64,000 nt of DNA. It comes from Montifringilla adamsi (lineage: Eukaryota; Chordata; Aves; Passeriformes; Passeridae). The stretch is taken from assembly GCA_017590115.1 (NCBI GenBank), contig JAGGNK010012114.1, forward strand, positions 124,001-188,000, in the 5' to 3' direction. The position numbers were made by a program, and so were the translations under genes. Each line of letters opens with the position of its first letter. Position 1 is the stretch's first letter. Positions 25,057-37,276 of the stretch are shown here, piece after piece. The notes beneath the pieces were generated by a model. That model saw only the letters and a list, made by a program, of their open reading frames with translations, did no database searches and had not been told where the DNA came from.

Positions 25057-26564
25057 GAGGCAGTACAGATTAGATAAACTGGTGCCCACAGAACTGGGGG
25101 ACTGGTAAGAAGGAAAACATGAGAAGGAGATTATTGCAGCTGCAGATTTGGAGAAGGTGGGAAGGTTGATTTCACTAATAAAACAGATGGAGGAGTGCAT
25201 TGAAGAAAAGAAGTGGGAGCAGATGAAGCCGGCTTTGATAAATTGGAATTGCTCATAGCCCACCTACTCAGTCAAGTTGTCCAACTCACCCTTTTCATTT
25301 GCTGATGACTGCAATTGTGGAGGAAGCTGCACACACACCTTCATTTGCTCAGAATAAGCATGTTAGCCAGAGAAGGAGGGAGGAAAAATGGTCTGCAATG
25401 TGATACATCAATGGAAGTGTTTCTCACAGATTTTTTTTGATATATAAGAAAAAGCTAAATATCATCCATATGTGTCTTTCAGTGTTGTGCCAATGTAAAA
25501 ATATTGCTTTATTTAGTTCAGTTGACCCTTTCATCCTGTTGACCCTGTGTATCTTGTTGAATACACAGTACTCTGTGAGTGCTACAGTCTCTGCATTTTG
25601 TCTTTATTGATAAATTAATCAGAAACAAAAACTTTAACAATGGAGTTCAGTGAATGAAAATTAAATCTTCCATTGCTCTTCTATAGAGTGTGTGCTGTGT
25701 GTTGGTGCCTACCAAATCTACTTTAGCCTCCTCTCAAGTATGTCTGTATTATCTAGTGACTTATATTTGAGCTACATAAAATTCTGGCATTCTTAACCCT
25801 CTTGGCAAGGATCTGGCCCCTGGTTATTTTATATAGGTCTCAAAAACAATGAGTAATTTGCTGACACTGTGGCAATATTATAAATATAATATTTATAATT
25901 ACCCAAACAGTGCCAGAGATTGAGACATGTGTGTTTATTTCATAAAGAGTCATATTTTTATTTCATAAAGAGTCATACTTAGTGTTTCACTACACATTTT
26001 TTCCTTGACATTATTTCTGGATCAATGGGGTTTAGTTGTAAATGAAATACTTGTGAGGTATTCTGTGCCCTCAACCAAGAATGATTTGAAGAACTTAACT
26101 CCTCTATCTCTTTCAGTTTCTTTTCATATGTTTTTCATTACAGAAAGCACAGAGATAACCCATCAACACAGATCAAGGGATCCGCTTATTGATCACATGT
26201 TGTGCAGCACAGACTCTTTTAGCACATTTTCAGATGGAAGTTTTGTGAGTTTTCTCTTGCAGTTAAGACTAGCATTTCTGAAATGCTCCACAAACACGTG
26301 ACATTTTTTTGTTCAGTTGTCTTCATACTGGATCAGCAGGAGGCTGATACTTCTAGGATGTGAATATGTGACTGAGATTCAATTACCGACTGTGGTTCCC
26401 ATTTAGAAGGAACTGAGCTGCTGCCAGAACTTCAAGACAAATAAAAGATAAACAGAGGATCCAGAGTATTTTCTGCTTGCTGCAGGGTTCACATAGTGCT
26501 GCTCCCTGTTGCTTCACAACACTCTGTAAAGCCTTCTGTTCTCCCTAAGGACACACTGTGTTAC
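25057..26564. other. Unique DNA with small duplication and palindrome
   Basis: Contains a 23-base palindrome at 25877-25899 (ATTATAAATAT, central A, ATATTTATAAT) and a 23-base-period tandem duplication at 25934-25977 (unit TTTATTTCATAAAGAGTCAT plus linker). A short frame ending at about 25258 translates to a charged, helix-like peptide; see findings. No gene confirmed. Confidence 0.6.
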
Positions 26565-26579
26565 AAAAAAAAAAAAAAA
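26565..26579 (+). repeat. Poly(A), 15 bases
   Basis: Fifteen uninterrupted A after GTTAC. No element body recognised. Confidence 0.85.
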
Positions 26580-29500
26580 TCCTTAAGTACAAAATATGAC
26601 TCTGCATGCAGCAAGATGCTCTGCTTAGAATAGGGTAAAATAACTCAAACAATGCCCTGTTTGCAAGCCTACCAGTGGTGAATGTAGAAGGAGACATCAT
26701 GCTGCTTTTGGAGTTGAATACTGCTGAAACAAATCTGACTCATCAATCCCAAACTTAAACATCCTGATAGTGAGTTGAAGATGTGGCAGATATGGTAAAG
26801 ACCAAGGAAGAAATAAGAGGTACTACTAATAACTTATCTAAAGCTGCTGAGTTGACACAGCTGGTCTGGAGACATCTGACTCATAGTCAATCACTTTATA
26901 CTATGAAAGCTCAATCCCACCTTTTAAAGGCGGGATTTTCTAACATACCCCTTGGAGTACGTCTGCAGATTCCTTCCTTGAGTGGGGATGCCCTTCAAGA
27001 TTACTTCTTGCGACTTGCCCACAGTCATTAGTACATACATAACATAATCTCTACTTAATATTGGTTTTTTTCTAGCTTTAATAAAATTGCTTTAATATAA
27101 CTGCTTTAATATTGCTTCAAATTGGTACATTATATGATACTGGTAGATATAGCTCTTACACTCTGTAGTAAATATTTCTGATTAAAATATTTTTGTCAAA
27201 TCATTATCACAATAAATATTTATGTAAATATGTCTGGTTTGCCATCCCTAATCTTAATCTAAATCCTTAATCTCTTTAATCAGGAAGAAGAACGTAGAAG
27301 GGTTCAAACACATCTCTGGAATTCCTTGGACTTAAGACATTGACAGTTTGGGGCTATTAGGTCCAGGGGCACCAGGTTTCCTCTCTGAGGAGGAGTTTAG
27401 AAAGTAAGGGAGCTCTTTCTGCACTTCATGCCTCAGCAGAAAGGTTTTTCTGATATATTTTGTCTGAAACTCCCATTCTGCTCACACTGCATGAAGTGGA
27501 TGAGCACTGTCATTCCTGCCCCTAGTCTGCTGGCTGTATAGCCTTTAAGACTTGATCGCAGAGAAGAAAATTCGTCATTCCTTTTTTTATTAGGAAAACA
27601 TGAATACTTCAAGAAAGGTTCACCCAGCTCATTTTTCTTAGCAATATCCTGCTATTTAAGTGTGCACAAAGACAGTTGTCAAACTATTGCATCCAAACTC
27701 ATACGTCCTCTAATGTGTCACAGTGTTATGCCTTGGGACTGACCATGGGAGTTTTGCATTTTCTGTTTCTTTTATCCTAGGTGGTTCCCCTCATTCATTT
27801 AGCCCTTTGCTCTTACCTACAGGCCAATCCTTATGAATCTCAGCTTCTCTTTCACCACATGTACATAGCATTAGCTTTTATTCTCTGTTTCATAGTTCAT
27901 AAATAACATAGAAACAATGAAAATTCTGCTGGTTGTGAAGACAGTGCAGTATTTTTTTGTGAAAAGGCAAAGACCACAGCACATTATAAATTATATTTAT
28001 GGTCATTGTGTGATTGTTGTAGCCTCTCCAGAAAGGAGCAAATCTCCCATATGAGCCTTTATTGATGTCACTGCTTTGGAAATGCTCCTCAAAATTGCAC
28101 TTGGTATCTATTTATGTGCATGGGGGTTGACTCCACACAGTCATCTTCAAGGATTAACCCATGTTGATGGGAGTTGATTATATTACACATTGTAAAAACA
28201 CAAACGACAAATACGTCTAAATATGATATCTGTTTCTGTGGAGAATTCAGGGGAGTTTTTAAGGAATATACCTTGCTCCTTTCCCTTCTTCTCCATATCT
28301 TCACAGAGTATCACTTTCAAAGCACTATGTTTAAAAATTAACTGCCATTAATTTCTTCTACTACTTTCAGAAATATTGTCAGATCATAACAGTCCTCTGC
28401 AGTAGCCATCACATCTCTGTTTCACACTTCTTCCAGGGAGTCAGTGTGGTTCAAAAGTTTATTGACAGCTATGGGGAAGGAAAATTGCATCTCATGGAGA
28501 TCAGATTCTCTTATGGGATCAAGTGCTACTTCTTTATAAGTATTTCTGATAGGAGTCTCAATGCAGTCCTACTGCCAAAAGCATTTCTTGTTCTTGGGAG
28601 CAAGTGAGAGGAGAAACGTGTTTTTATCTGCGAGGAACACTGAAAGTGAAAGTGCTTTTACAATGCAGTGACCAATTCTAGCATGTATGTTTTAGAAGAG
28701 TTCTTTAAATATTGAAAAGGTGTGAAAAGAGGCAGCAAAAATATTTTTGAGGAATATAGATTTGTGTGATAATTCACCACAAGGAGATTGAGAGATGACA
28801 TGTTGATGTAGCTTAAATACTCTGAGAGGAGAAACTAAGTTTTAAGTTTTGTTTCATCTAGTAGAGAAAACGACAAGGATCAGTGGCTGAAAGTCAAAGA
28901 CGGATGAGTTAAATTTTTTAATAAGTGACATCTAGTCTTCTGTTTTTAAAAGTGAGGCTGTTAATCTCTTGGGAATATTCATGAACTGTCAATGTTACTA
29001 TATGTGCAGTGAAAACTTACTAGGAAACACAGTTAGATCAAACATAAATTATGCTCTAACCAAATATAAGTTAATGGGCTCAATTCAAAACTAAGCAGAT
29101 GAAATTTAAGAAGTTCAAATGATTCCTCTGACCTCAATCTCTGTAAATTTTGAATGCTAATTAAGTAACCATTTTTCCTGAGTAAGGACTTCAATATCTA
29201 ACCACAAAGTAAGAACACACAATTTCTTATTGTTCTCTAAAAAGGATATTTGTCTGACAGGGGTAAATCTATGCTAGCATGTTAGAGAATTTGCATAGCT
29301 GTTCAACACACAAAGTCCTTGTGAAAACATCTCTTTTCTAAGAAATAAAATGAAAAGCACTTGCTACTTGAAAATTGTAAGAATCTGATTTGAATGCCAT
29401 TGGGGGATTTTCTCTCACATTTTATATTGTATTCCATTTTGACAGGAGTCAAATATGTAGCCCAGGAACTGTGCTTGTGTTACGGTTGGTTTAGGAAACT

Positions 29501-30200
29501 GAATATAGGTCCCTCAGGCACTGTTTTTTCAGGCGATCCCATGTGAGACAGAGCAGAGGTGGAAAAGCAAAGCAAAACTCTCTCTGACAGATCCTCTCCA
29601 GACAAGTTTTTTCAACTGATAGGGAAAAAGGAGAGTCTATGTTTAGCTTCCAACCCAAAATCCGACTGCTCTGTAGTTTTCAGGCTGTTTGGCTAGGCCA
29701 CTTTCTTTCCCACTGAGAAACACTCATAAAACTCATGTGGTTTATTTGAAGAGTAGTGTGGAAAATATTTAACATCTGTCTCCTATCTTCTGACAGGCTG
29801 TGTAAAGACGTATTTCAACAAAGTGGATTGCAAAACTCATGATCTCAACTTGAGTTATTTTATGCTGGTTATATCTTTGCAGAGAGGAATAAGTATGAGA
29901 GATGAGTAATTTTCTTTTTAAATTATCTTATTTTCAATTAGCCTTTGGGAGACCTCCCCTATATACTGACGTCAGTGTTTTTTCCTAACATGTTAAAATT
30001 ATTCACTGCATTGAAAAGAAAACAGGGATACAAGTAGAGGGGAGGCATAGTCTTGAAAAGCTCAACAATAAAGGAGGCTTAGGGAGGACACCTTCATGGA
30101 GACTTCACTGGAAAATGAGGATAATTCTTCATTTTGAGTAAAAGTCTTCAGTCCGGAATACCACGAAAAGAGATTGTTTAGGTCATTAATATTTTCCTCT

Positions 30201-30202
<2 letters not shown>
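26580..30202. other. Unique non-coding DNA
   Basis: No exon or repeat family seen. An isolated 12-base palindrome ACTGACGTCAGT at 29965-29976 contains a consensus CRE. Confidence 0.6.
29967..29974. promoter_or_regulatory. Consensus CRE (TGACGTCA)
   Basis: An exact CREB/ATF palindrome inside a 12-base perfect palindrome. One 8-mer is weak evidence on its own. It keeps a CpG in a CpG-poor region, which is mildly notable. Confidence 0.25.

Positions 30203-30251
<49 letters not shown>
30203..30251 (-). repeat. Poly(T), 49 bases
   Basis: The longest homopolymer in the window. On the minus strand it would be a poly(A), but the bases just below 30203 are not a recognised retroposon. True length is uncertain. 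Confidence 0.95.
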
Positions 30252-30254
<3 letters not shown>

Positions 30255-32734
30255 TTCTCTTATTAGGTTACTCTGTATCTTTGAAGGGATGATTTCAGAT
30301 TTATCAGCTTCAAATCAATGTAAGAAAGAAAAAAAATCCACGTGTGGAAATGTTGACTTAGTTTATGCTTTCTCCCCTGTTTTCTTTCTTTCCCCTTCTT
30401 CTTTTTTTTCCCCAAGTCTGGAATTTCATAATATTTTGATCGTTAGGTACTTCTTATTTTGTGCATGATATTAGAATCTTTCTGGGAGAACCATGTGTAG
30501 TCTCAGAACCAACACAGCATCCTTTGCCTCAACACATTTTTTGGCTGTGGTTGTATCCAGAAGCTCTGCCTCCAATTCTTATCCTTGTGTACTCCCCATC
30601 TTTGCCAAGACTTTGAAGACAGTCCTAGTAAGAATCACTATTTGACTTTTAGGGTTACATCTTATGTTTCCATTTACTGAACTTTAACTCTCTTTGAATG
30701 CCATCATCTATGTCTGAAGTGAAAAAATATGTCAAGCTTGGGAAAGTACAAGCTAATGCAGAAGAAGACATAAGTGTGAGGGATTTCCCTCTACAGGATA
30801 TTCAGATTTTTTTAGGAAAGATTCTTAAGGCAACTTTTAAAATCTAATATTCCTGGCACATCACTCACATTTTTCATCTTTTTAATTTCATGTACTCCTT
30901 CTTTCTTGGGATGTCTTAGAGACAGGGATGTGAAAAGATATTTCTGAATAGAGTGCTTTTGTACTATTTATTGTTTTTTCCAGTGTTAAATAGGACTGTT
31001 TCCTACCTTGCTAATGTTCATTTACCCTGAGATAGTATCCTTTCAGTGTGTGCAACTGTGTGACTGAAGGGTCAGGGGAGGGTTGGAATTTAAGTCAATA
31101 TGGTTGTTAAGTCACTCAATACACAGACTGTATACAGAGACATGATTATGACCACTTATTAACAGCTGTTGGGTCACTGGTGTGCCTTGTATTACAGTTC
31201 AGTGGTGCATTTTAAGATGTAAATTGGGATTTTTTGAATGAGCTTCCCAATTTAGAGTCTTTATTCAAGACAGCATAGAATGAACTTTTAAGGCAGCATG
31301 AAGTTCAAGTTACTGCAGTAACAGATCATCTGAAAATGTGTAAATCAAATTCCTTTTTATTTTTGGAACTCTTAATACCACTGCCATTGTAAAAGTACAG
31401 ACTGAGTCCACCTCTGCAAGAATAAGTTGTACTTTCTTTTGCTGATAAGACTCCTTCTCCTCCTAAATTCCCAAAGTGGGACTTTTTTCTGCTGGTGTTG
31501 TGATGACAGCTGAGAGATGGGGGCCTCAGCTCAGTATTGAAAATAATAGAAAATATATTCCTGATTCTACAACACATGTTGGAAGATCCAGTTCCACAGG
31601 AACATCCAATCATTTTGTGTATTTGTCGATCTGCTAAGTGATGAGAGGAAGATGTGATTTCTTACAACTTCCATTATCTCCTCTTCTTTTGTCCACTGGG
31701 TGCTGGAGGCAAGTCTCAATCGTTAGCCCCTGCGATTTTCTGTAAACACATATGGTTTTCATAGTGATATTTTAGAATGAGATCATCTTAGTGGCAAAAG
31801 CATTGCACAAAATCTTCCTTGTCACTAAATATACTATAAAATGTAGATGATTTCAGAGCAGGCAAGCAATTAAAGAAAAAAATGGTGAGCTATTTTTAAA
31901 TGTCTGGATTTTAATTTTCTGTTTCTTGTCTGCTATTTTAGCAGCCAAGACTGGAAGATAGCAATTGCAATGCTCATTTAAATGATGTGCTTTAAAACAG
32001 CTGGCAATTGACTTTAACTGTAATTACTGGCTTCTTACCAGTATTTGCAGCTGTATAGTTAAGATTGGTGCTTTGAACCTCATTTTTTGGCATTTATCTA
32101 TATTGTTATATTGCTTTCCTAATTACCTTTTCATCAGTTTTATTTAGATCTTGCACTGAGATATAATTACTTGAACCCAAAAATTCTCTATAGATTGATT
32201 TCCATAAATTACAAATATGTTATGTGTTATTTTACCAGACAAAAGATCAGCAAGACAATTTTCTCTCCTACTAGAGAATTTGCTAGAGATCGTACAATGA
32301 CCCTTTGCAAAAATCGGGCTTTGCTGTTGTAAATTTTGTCTTCTGTTCTTGGTAGAATAATGTTTTGGCTGATTGTGGAACAGAACCAAAAACCCTGTCA
32401 AAAAAGCATTCAAAGTTTTCCAGCCGTTCCTAGTGGACATGCTGTGAATGACTAACCTTTGCAATAACTGGTAAAATAGAAGCACAAACACAATTGTTTT
32501 GAGAGATCAGTGGCACTGATTGATAATCCTCTTTTAAAACATTTTAAATCTGCTCTGTTACTACTCTGTTGTTATCTGCTGAAAGCTTCTATGCACTGGA
32601 AGGAAACCAGTCATGTGAGCAAAGAATTCAGGATCAGACCCTGTAGAGACGGAAAATTATTTTGTTCTCAGCTGATTAAAATATCTTTGCTTACAAGGAC
32701 TAGGTTGAGAGGATATGAGTTTAGAGAGAATAAA
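30252..32734. other. Unique non-coding DNA
   Basis: A calm, repeat-free block at about 31900-32100, rich in CAATTG/TTTAAA/TAATTACTGG-type motifs, might be constrained regulatory DNA (inference). A 115-codon minus-strand frame at 32144-32491 has no recognisable domain. Confidence 0.5.
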
Positions 32735-32830
32735 TTTGGTGTTCAGGCACTGGAATGGGATTCAATTTCCCATTCTGCCACTCAGCACCTCAGTTCCTGG
32801 GCTCTCCTACTGTTGAATAGATAATAGCAC
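32735..32830 (+). mobile_element. MIR-like ancient SINE remnant
   Basis: GGGATTCAATTTCCCATTCTGCCACT, read in two overlapping pieces, resembles the MIR tRNA-part B box and the start of its core (GGTTCGAATCCCGGCTCTGCCACT). It is followed by CACCTCAGTTCCTGGGCTC and CTGTTGAATAGATAATA, resembling the MIR CCTCAGTTTCCTCATCTGTAAAATGGGGATAATA segment, with the middle of the core deleted. The order of blocks is right; identity is modest. The MIR family is shared by amniotes, so survival in a bird is plausible. Confidence 0.5.
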
Positions 32831-34514
32831 ACATTCGTCCCTACATTTAGTACGTGCATGTACCATGCCATGCACAGTGTGCTGCTGATCTTGTCAGCTG
32901 AATGCATTGATATAATACAAGTGACAGCACTGATAGCAATAATAGTTGGGAATAGGGCTGACAGACCTCGTGAGGAGCAGAGCCCCAGAGGCAGAGGTCC
33001 CCTCTAGCAGGTTGTCCTTTGCTCTGTACCAGATAGAGATGGGCAGCAGTGTCACGGGTGGATAAGAATAGGGTGGAGGTGGCCTGTGAAGGCTCCCAAG
33101 GTGAATATCTGTGTCTCCCCAGGCCCCAGGTGTGATGCAGCCACATGCAAATTCAGTGTTCATCTCCTGCACCTTTAACAGGCTTGTGCTGCTTGTCCAT
33201 GCTACCTCCTGTGCTGAGCTGCAGCATCAGAGTTACAATGTCAAGGTAAAATGCCCATGCTGATCACAGAGAGATGAAGAATGAGTCATGATAGTTGTGC
33301 CATTAAAATGATTTTTTTTTTAATTTCAGCTTAAAATATACTGCATTTCTCACAGAAGGCTTTATGCTATTTCTCTCATCAGCCGTTTGGCAATTAAAAG
33401 CTTCCTTTGTTTTATAAAAAGCCCAGATACTGAATCAAAATTACAATATTAATTGGTGTAATAGCTGGATGGTAAAATTGTGTGTAACTGACAATCCTGT
33501 CTCCATGGCTTGAGTTCTGAGCTTAGAGTCCTGCAGTGCAGATCAAAGTGCCAAAATGAGCCCAGTGGTGGAGCAGCTCCTATTTGGAGTGCTTTAAAAA
33601 CCTTGTCTTTCTCTGAGTGACAACTGATAAAAATGTTTTCTCATGCCCCAGAAGCCTGACATTGTCAGAGGTCTAAAGGATGGTGCTGTGTTAGTGCTAG
33701 AGACCTGAGTTTGGCCCTGCAATTGCTGCTGTAACAAGCAAGCTGTGAGGCTGCCTCTGACGCCTCTTTGTCTTCCCTGCTCTAGTGAATCTTTCATGTG
33801 CTTTTCTCCCTGATTTTCCTCCCTCCTTACTGCTTTACTAATTAAAATTCTAATCACTCTGACAGCCAGAGCTAGGGGGAAAAAAAAATCATTCTTCCAT
33901 GCTGCAGAAGGTAATTTCAAGGTGTTTTAGCTGCCAAAGAAACGAATGGAAATTAGACAAAGAAACTGGTTGTCAGAAGGGGGTGAGTTAGCTGCTGTGC
34001 ACCCTTCTACTGTAATAAAATATTAAACTTCTAAAGAAAAAAAGTAAAACAGGATTCATCCTATACATTATTGCCGTACATTTAGAGATAATATAATCAA
34101 ATTTACCTTTCTAAACAGGGAAAGCTTTTGGTTTCTTTATTAACATCAGAATGATTTACTTACCTTGTAGTGAATGCAATGTCAAACATTTAACTTGGTT
34201 TGATGTGTGATTGGTGATGATATGTGCTACTTGTTTTTGCAAGCTGTGGATAAGAATATTCATTTAAAAGGTATAGCAGCCTGCAGACACTTATTTAAAA
34301 TGATAAATAGTTCTTGTTGCAGTGCTGTGTGGTTCATGCTGCAGATATTGTGATATTACAATTTATAAAATGTATAATATTATCACGGTCAAATCTCACC
34401 ATCTGCTTTTTCAGGCATTTTTCTGGCTTTATAGAGGTAATTTTTAGACCTATGTATTTCCTCAGAATGTATGCTTTTGTAATGCAGTTTAACAACACAC
34501 AGTTGTTTAAAGAT
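32831..34514. other. Unique non-coding DNA with a GC-richer patch
   Basis: 32840-33240 is GC-richer than its flanks but shows no exon, CpG island or repeat family. It contains an octamer motif ATGCAAAT at 33145-33152. The 33310-33520 block is a second calm, repeat-free segment. Confidence 0.5.
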
Positions 34515-34542
34515 GAAAAAAAAACCAAAAAAAAAAAAAACC
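34515..34542 (+). repeat. A-rich run
   Basis: Nine A, CC, then fourteen A and CC: a small version of the A/C-rich pattern seen elsewhere in the window. Confidence 0.8.
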
Positions 34543-37219
34543 TGGTGGTCTCTATTGTACAAATATATGGGCTGAATATAACATATCATGAGTTTGCAGC
34601 AACTCAGTTTAAATAAACACTGCATCAGCTTTTAGCTACTGCTCAAACTAAATCCAAAGCTTACTGAGATATCAACAAATATAAGGCTCATTTCTGTTGC
34701 TACTGTTTTGTTCCAGCACTGATAGTGCAGAGTTAGAAGGTTATACAGATAGTCAAATCTCATGGTATTTAAAGCCAGAGTATTTTAACACGTTTGAACC
34801 CTTTTATTCAGCTTCAGGATAAAATGGGACAAGGACATGATCATACTTTGAGTATTAGGATTGTATTGTGCTCTGCTCTTTGTGTCAGAGCCAGTTTTGG
34901 ACAATGCAGAAATGCTTCTGCAACCCCAGCCTTGTAACCAGCAGAGCCACAGAGTTTTGCCTTTCTGCCCTGCATCTGTAAATGCTTGCAGGTGTGGGTG
35001 TTCCAGGAAATGCATATCCTCTTCCTTATCATCCTTCCAACCTTTTATAAACATACCAAGACAGAATTGTAACACTTATTTCTGCTATTTTGACAAGTCT
35101 TTAACAACTTTGCTAGAGTCCATCATTTGTCTTTTACTGATGGATAAATAGGATCCTCTACTCAAACCTATTTCCTTTTGCTTGTCACTCCCACAATACT
35201 TTTTTCTTTTGCAAGAGCAATTGTGGCTCCCAGTCTTATCTTGGAATGGCAACCAACTACTGGACCTTTCCTTCCTGGAACAGATACTGTGTGATTGAGG
35301 TAACACGTGCTTGTTATAATCACTTTTAGAAAGTCCTCATGAGACTTTTGTCCAAATCCAGCCAGTAGGGCCAGATGAAATTTTACCACAGCTACATGGT
35401 TGAACATATTTTTAATAGCAGTAATCATTGAATGTACAACATACAGCAGTACTGAAAAAGCAATTGTTCATTCTGCACAACAAAAATCTTTTATTTCTGA
35501 AGTTCTTTCATTTTCACTGAAAATAAAAAGGAGGAAAATAAGAAAAAAAAATTGTGGAATACTTTACTCCCCCTAAGGGTGAAGTGAAGCCATACCTGGG
35601 AAAATGAAAGACACAGGTAGGTTTGGGGTTCTTTTTACACATATTTATAAATCAGTTTATACTTTTTCTTTACCTTATTTGCAGCATGATTAACCTTACT
35701 TGATTTTCCCCAACATAACATATCAAAACATGAGTATAAATGTGTGTACAGAAGAGGAACTGGGAAACTGAAAAAACATAGTTATGTGAACCACTTGTTT
35801 TTAAATAAAAGCACTAACATTGACACAGGACTTATTTTACTTGGAGAGCTGCTGATCCTGCCCTTACATTAAGGTTTTACAGAATGAATGTGTGCAGTTA
35901 TCTTTGAAAATGTCACTTAATAGGCAGTGTTAAAACTGTGTGGGAAGTGTTTAGATCATACCTTTATCAAGGACTCAGCACTATAAGTTAATCAAAAATT
36001 TCTGGGTGGGAGGAAGTGATGTGTCTTTAGCTGAAAATTACTGAAGTTAAAAAAAAAAAGAACACTAGACTAAAAATTAGTTATGATTCTGAAGGTGTTT
36101 ATTTTGACTGATCTGATTCATGCATAATGACTAAAATTGTTATTTACATTAAAATAAGAAGCAGGACTAACAGCCATTGTGTTGTGACCACCTGACTGAC
36201 ATCTGATATTGCAGTTCCTCCTTCTAAGGATAAACTGTTTCATGTTTGCCTCTGAAATCAAATAATGAACCCTACTTAGACAGCGTTGGTGTTTATTATG
36301 CAAAAAAAAATTTTTAAGAGAATAATTGTTTACCAGCATTACCTTCTTGACACTCTCATCAGAATGATATGGGTGGTGTGGACAACTGATGTCAACTACA
36401 AAACTTATTGCAAGAGATCAGGTTCTTAGATAGTGTAAATCAGACATTGATGTTTTTTTCATGTATCAAATATCAAATGGGGATATATTCTTTGTCTTTT
36501 GGATATCAAAAACATAGTGTGCTAAACCTTTAAAGAGTAGCTATGTGTTAAATATTAATAGAGTAGAAGTCATGGCAATGCTATGTGTTGGAAAAGGAGT
36601 GTTCAAACTCACTGAATTCTTAACCTAGAAAGAAATTGGGTGGAAGAATAGCCCAGGAAAGTTCTAGCGAAGGAGTTAAAGATGAAGTTTTGAGATACCG
36701 ACAGAGAAATCTTTCAAAAGTGTTGGTCAGCTTGGCATTTCCAGGGAGATGCAGGGACACAGGAGATCTAGGGATCCTAGGGACCACTGGTGGTCATCTT
36801 TCTCAGCCTGATACTTATAGTTGGGAAAGATGAGGCAAGATTCAGCAAGTCAGTCATGGCCTTATTTCGTAGAGCCTTGGAAGCTTCAAGAGTGGAGCTT
36901 TCATCTCCTCTCTGCCTCAAAACTATCTGAGCTTACAGTTCCCTGCCCTTGTAGGTGTGCCTGAACGGCATCGTTATGGAGTGCTCTGGCTAGGGCTCCC
37001 TTGGCCCCTTTGGCTGGAGACCTTCCACCTTTGCAAAAAATAAATACTCACTGAATTAGAAAGAGGAAATGAATCTCTGTGGTGGTGGCTGGATCCTCAG
37101 TCTAATGAGTATTTAATTTTTTTATACACAAGGAGAGAACACTGACACCATGACTTGAAAGGCTTGTCCCCTTTGAATACCCTTGTGATCTCTTAGAACA
37201 GAGGGATCTAAATGCCTTC
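34543..37219. other. Unique non-coding DNA
   Basis: No exon or repeat family recognised. Overlapping frames of 60-96 codons near 34785-35430 occur on both strands, typical of stop-poor chance sequence. 36640-37030 is slightly GC-richer, ending with an AATAAA near 37041, but is not identifiable. Confidence 0.55.
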
Positions 37220-37276
37220 AGGCAGGGTTGAGATTGAACCCACCCAGGACAGAAGTTCTAATCACTGAACTATTAA
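37220..37276 (-). mobile_element. tRNA-derived remnant (SINE head or tRNA pseudogene)
   Basis: On the minus strand, TAGTTCAGTGATTAGAA (from about 37272 down) fits an RNA polymerase III A box and GGTTCAATC (37240 down to 37232) fits a B box. The A-to-B distance is about 32 bases rather than the usual 44 or so of a tRNA, so an internal deletion or a rearranged SINE head is implied. It is not a functional tRNA. Sequence beyond the B box does not match a SINE body that I recognise. Confidence 0.5.

Noticed and set aside
29930..29990. CRE palindrome as an actual promoter
   Set aside because: No TATA, CpG island or transcript evidence nearby; kept only as a low-confidence motif.
33594..33920. 108-codon minus-strand frame
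   Set aside because: No recognised domain; the region reads as ordinary unique DNA.
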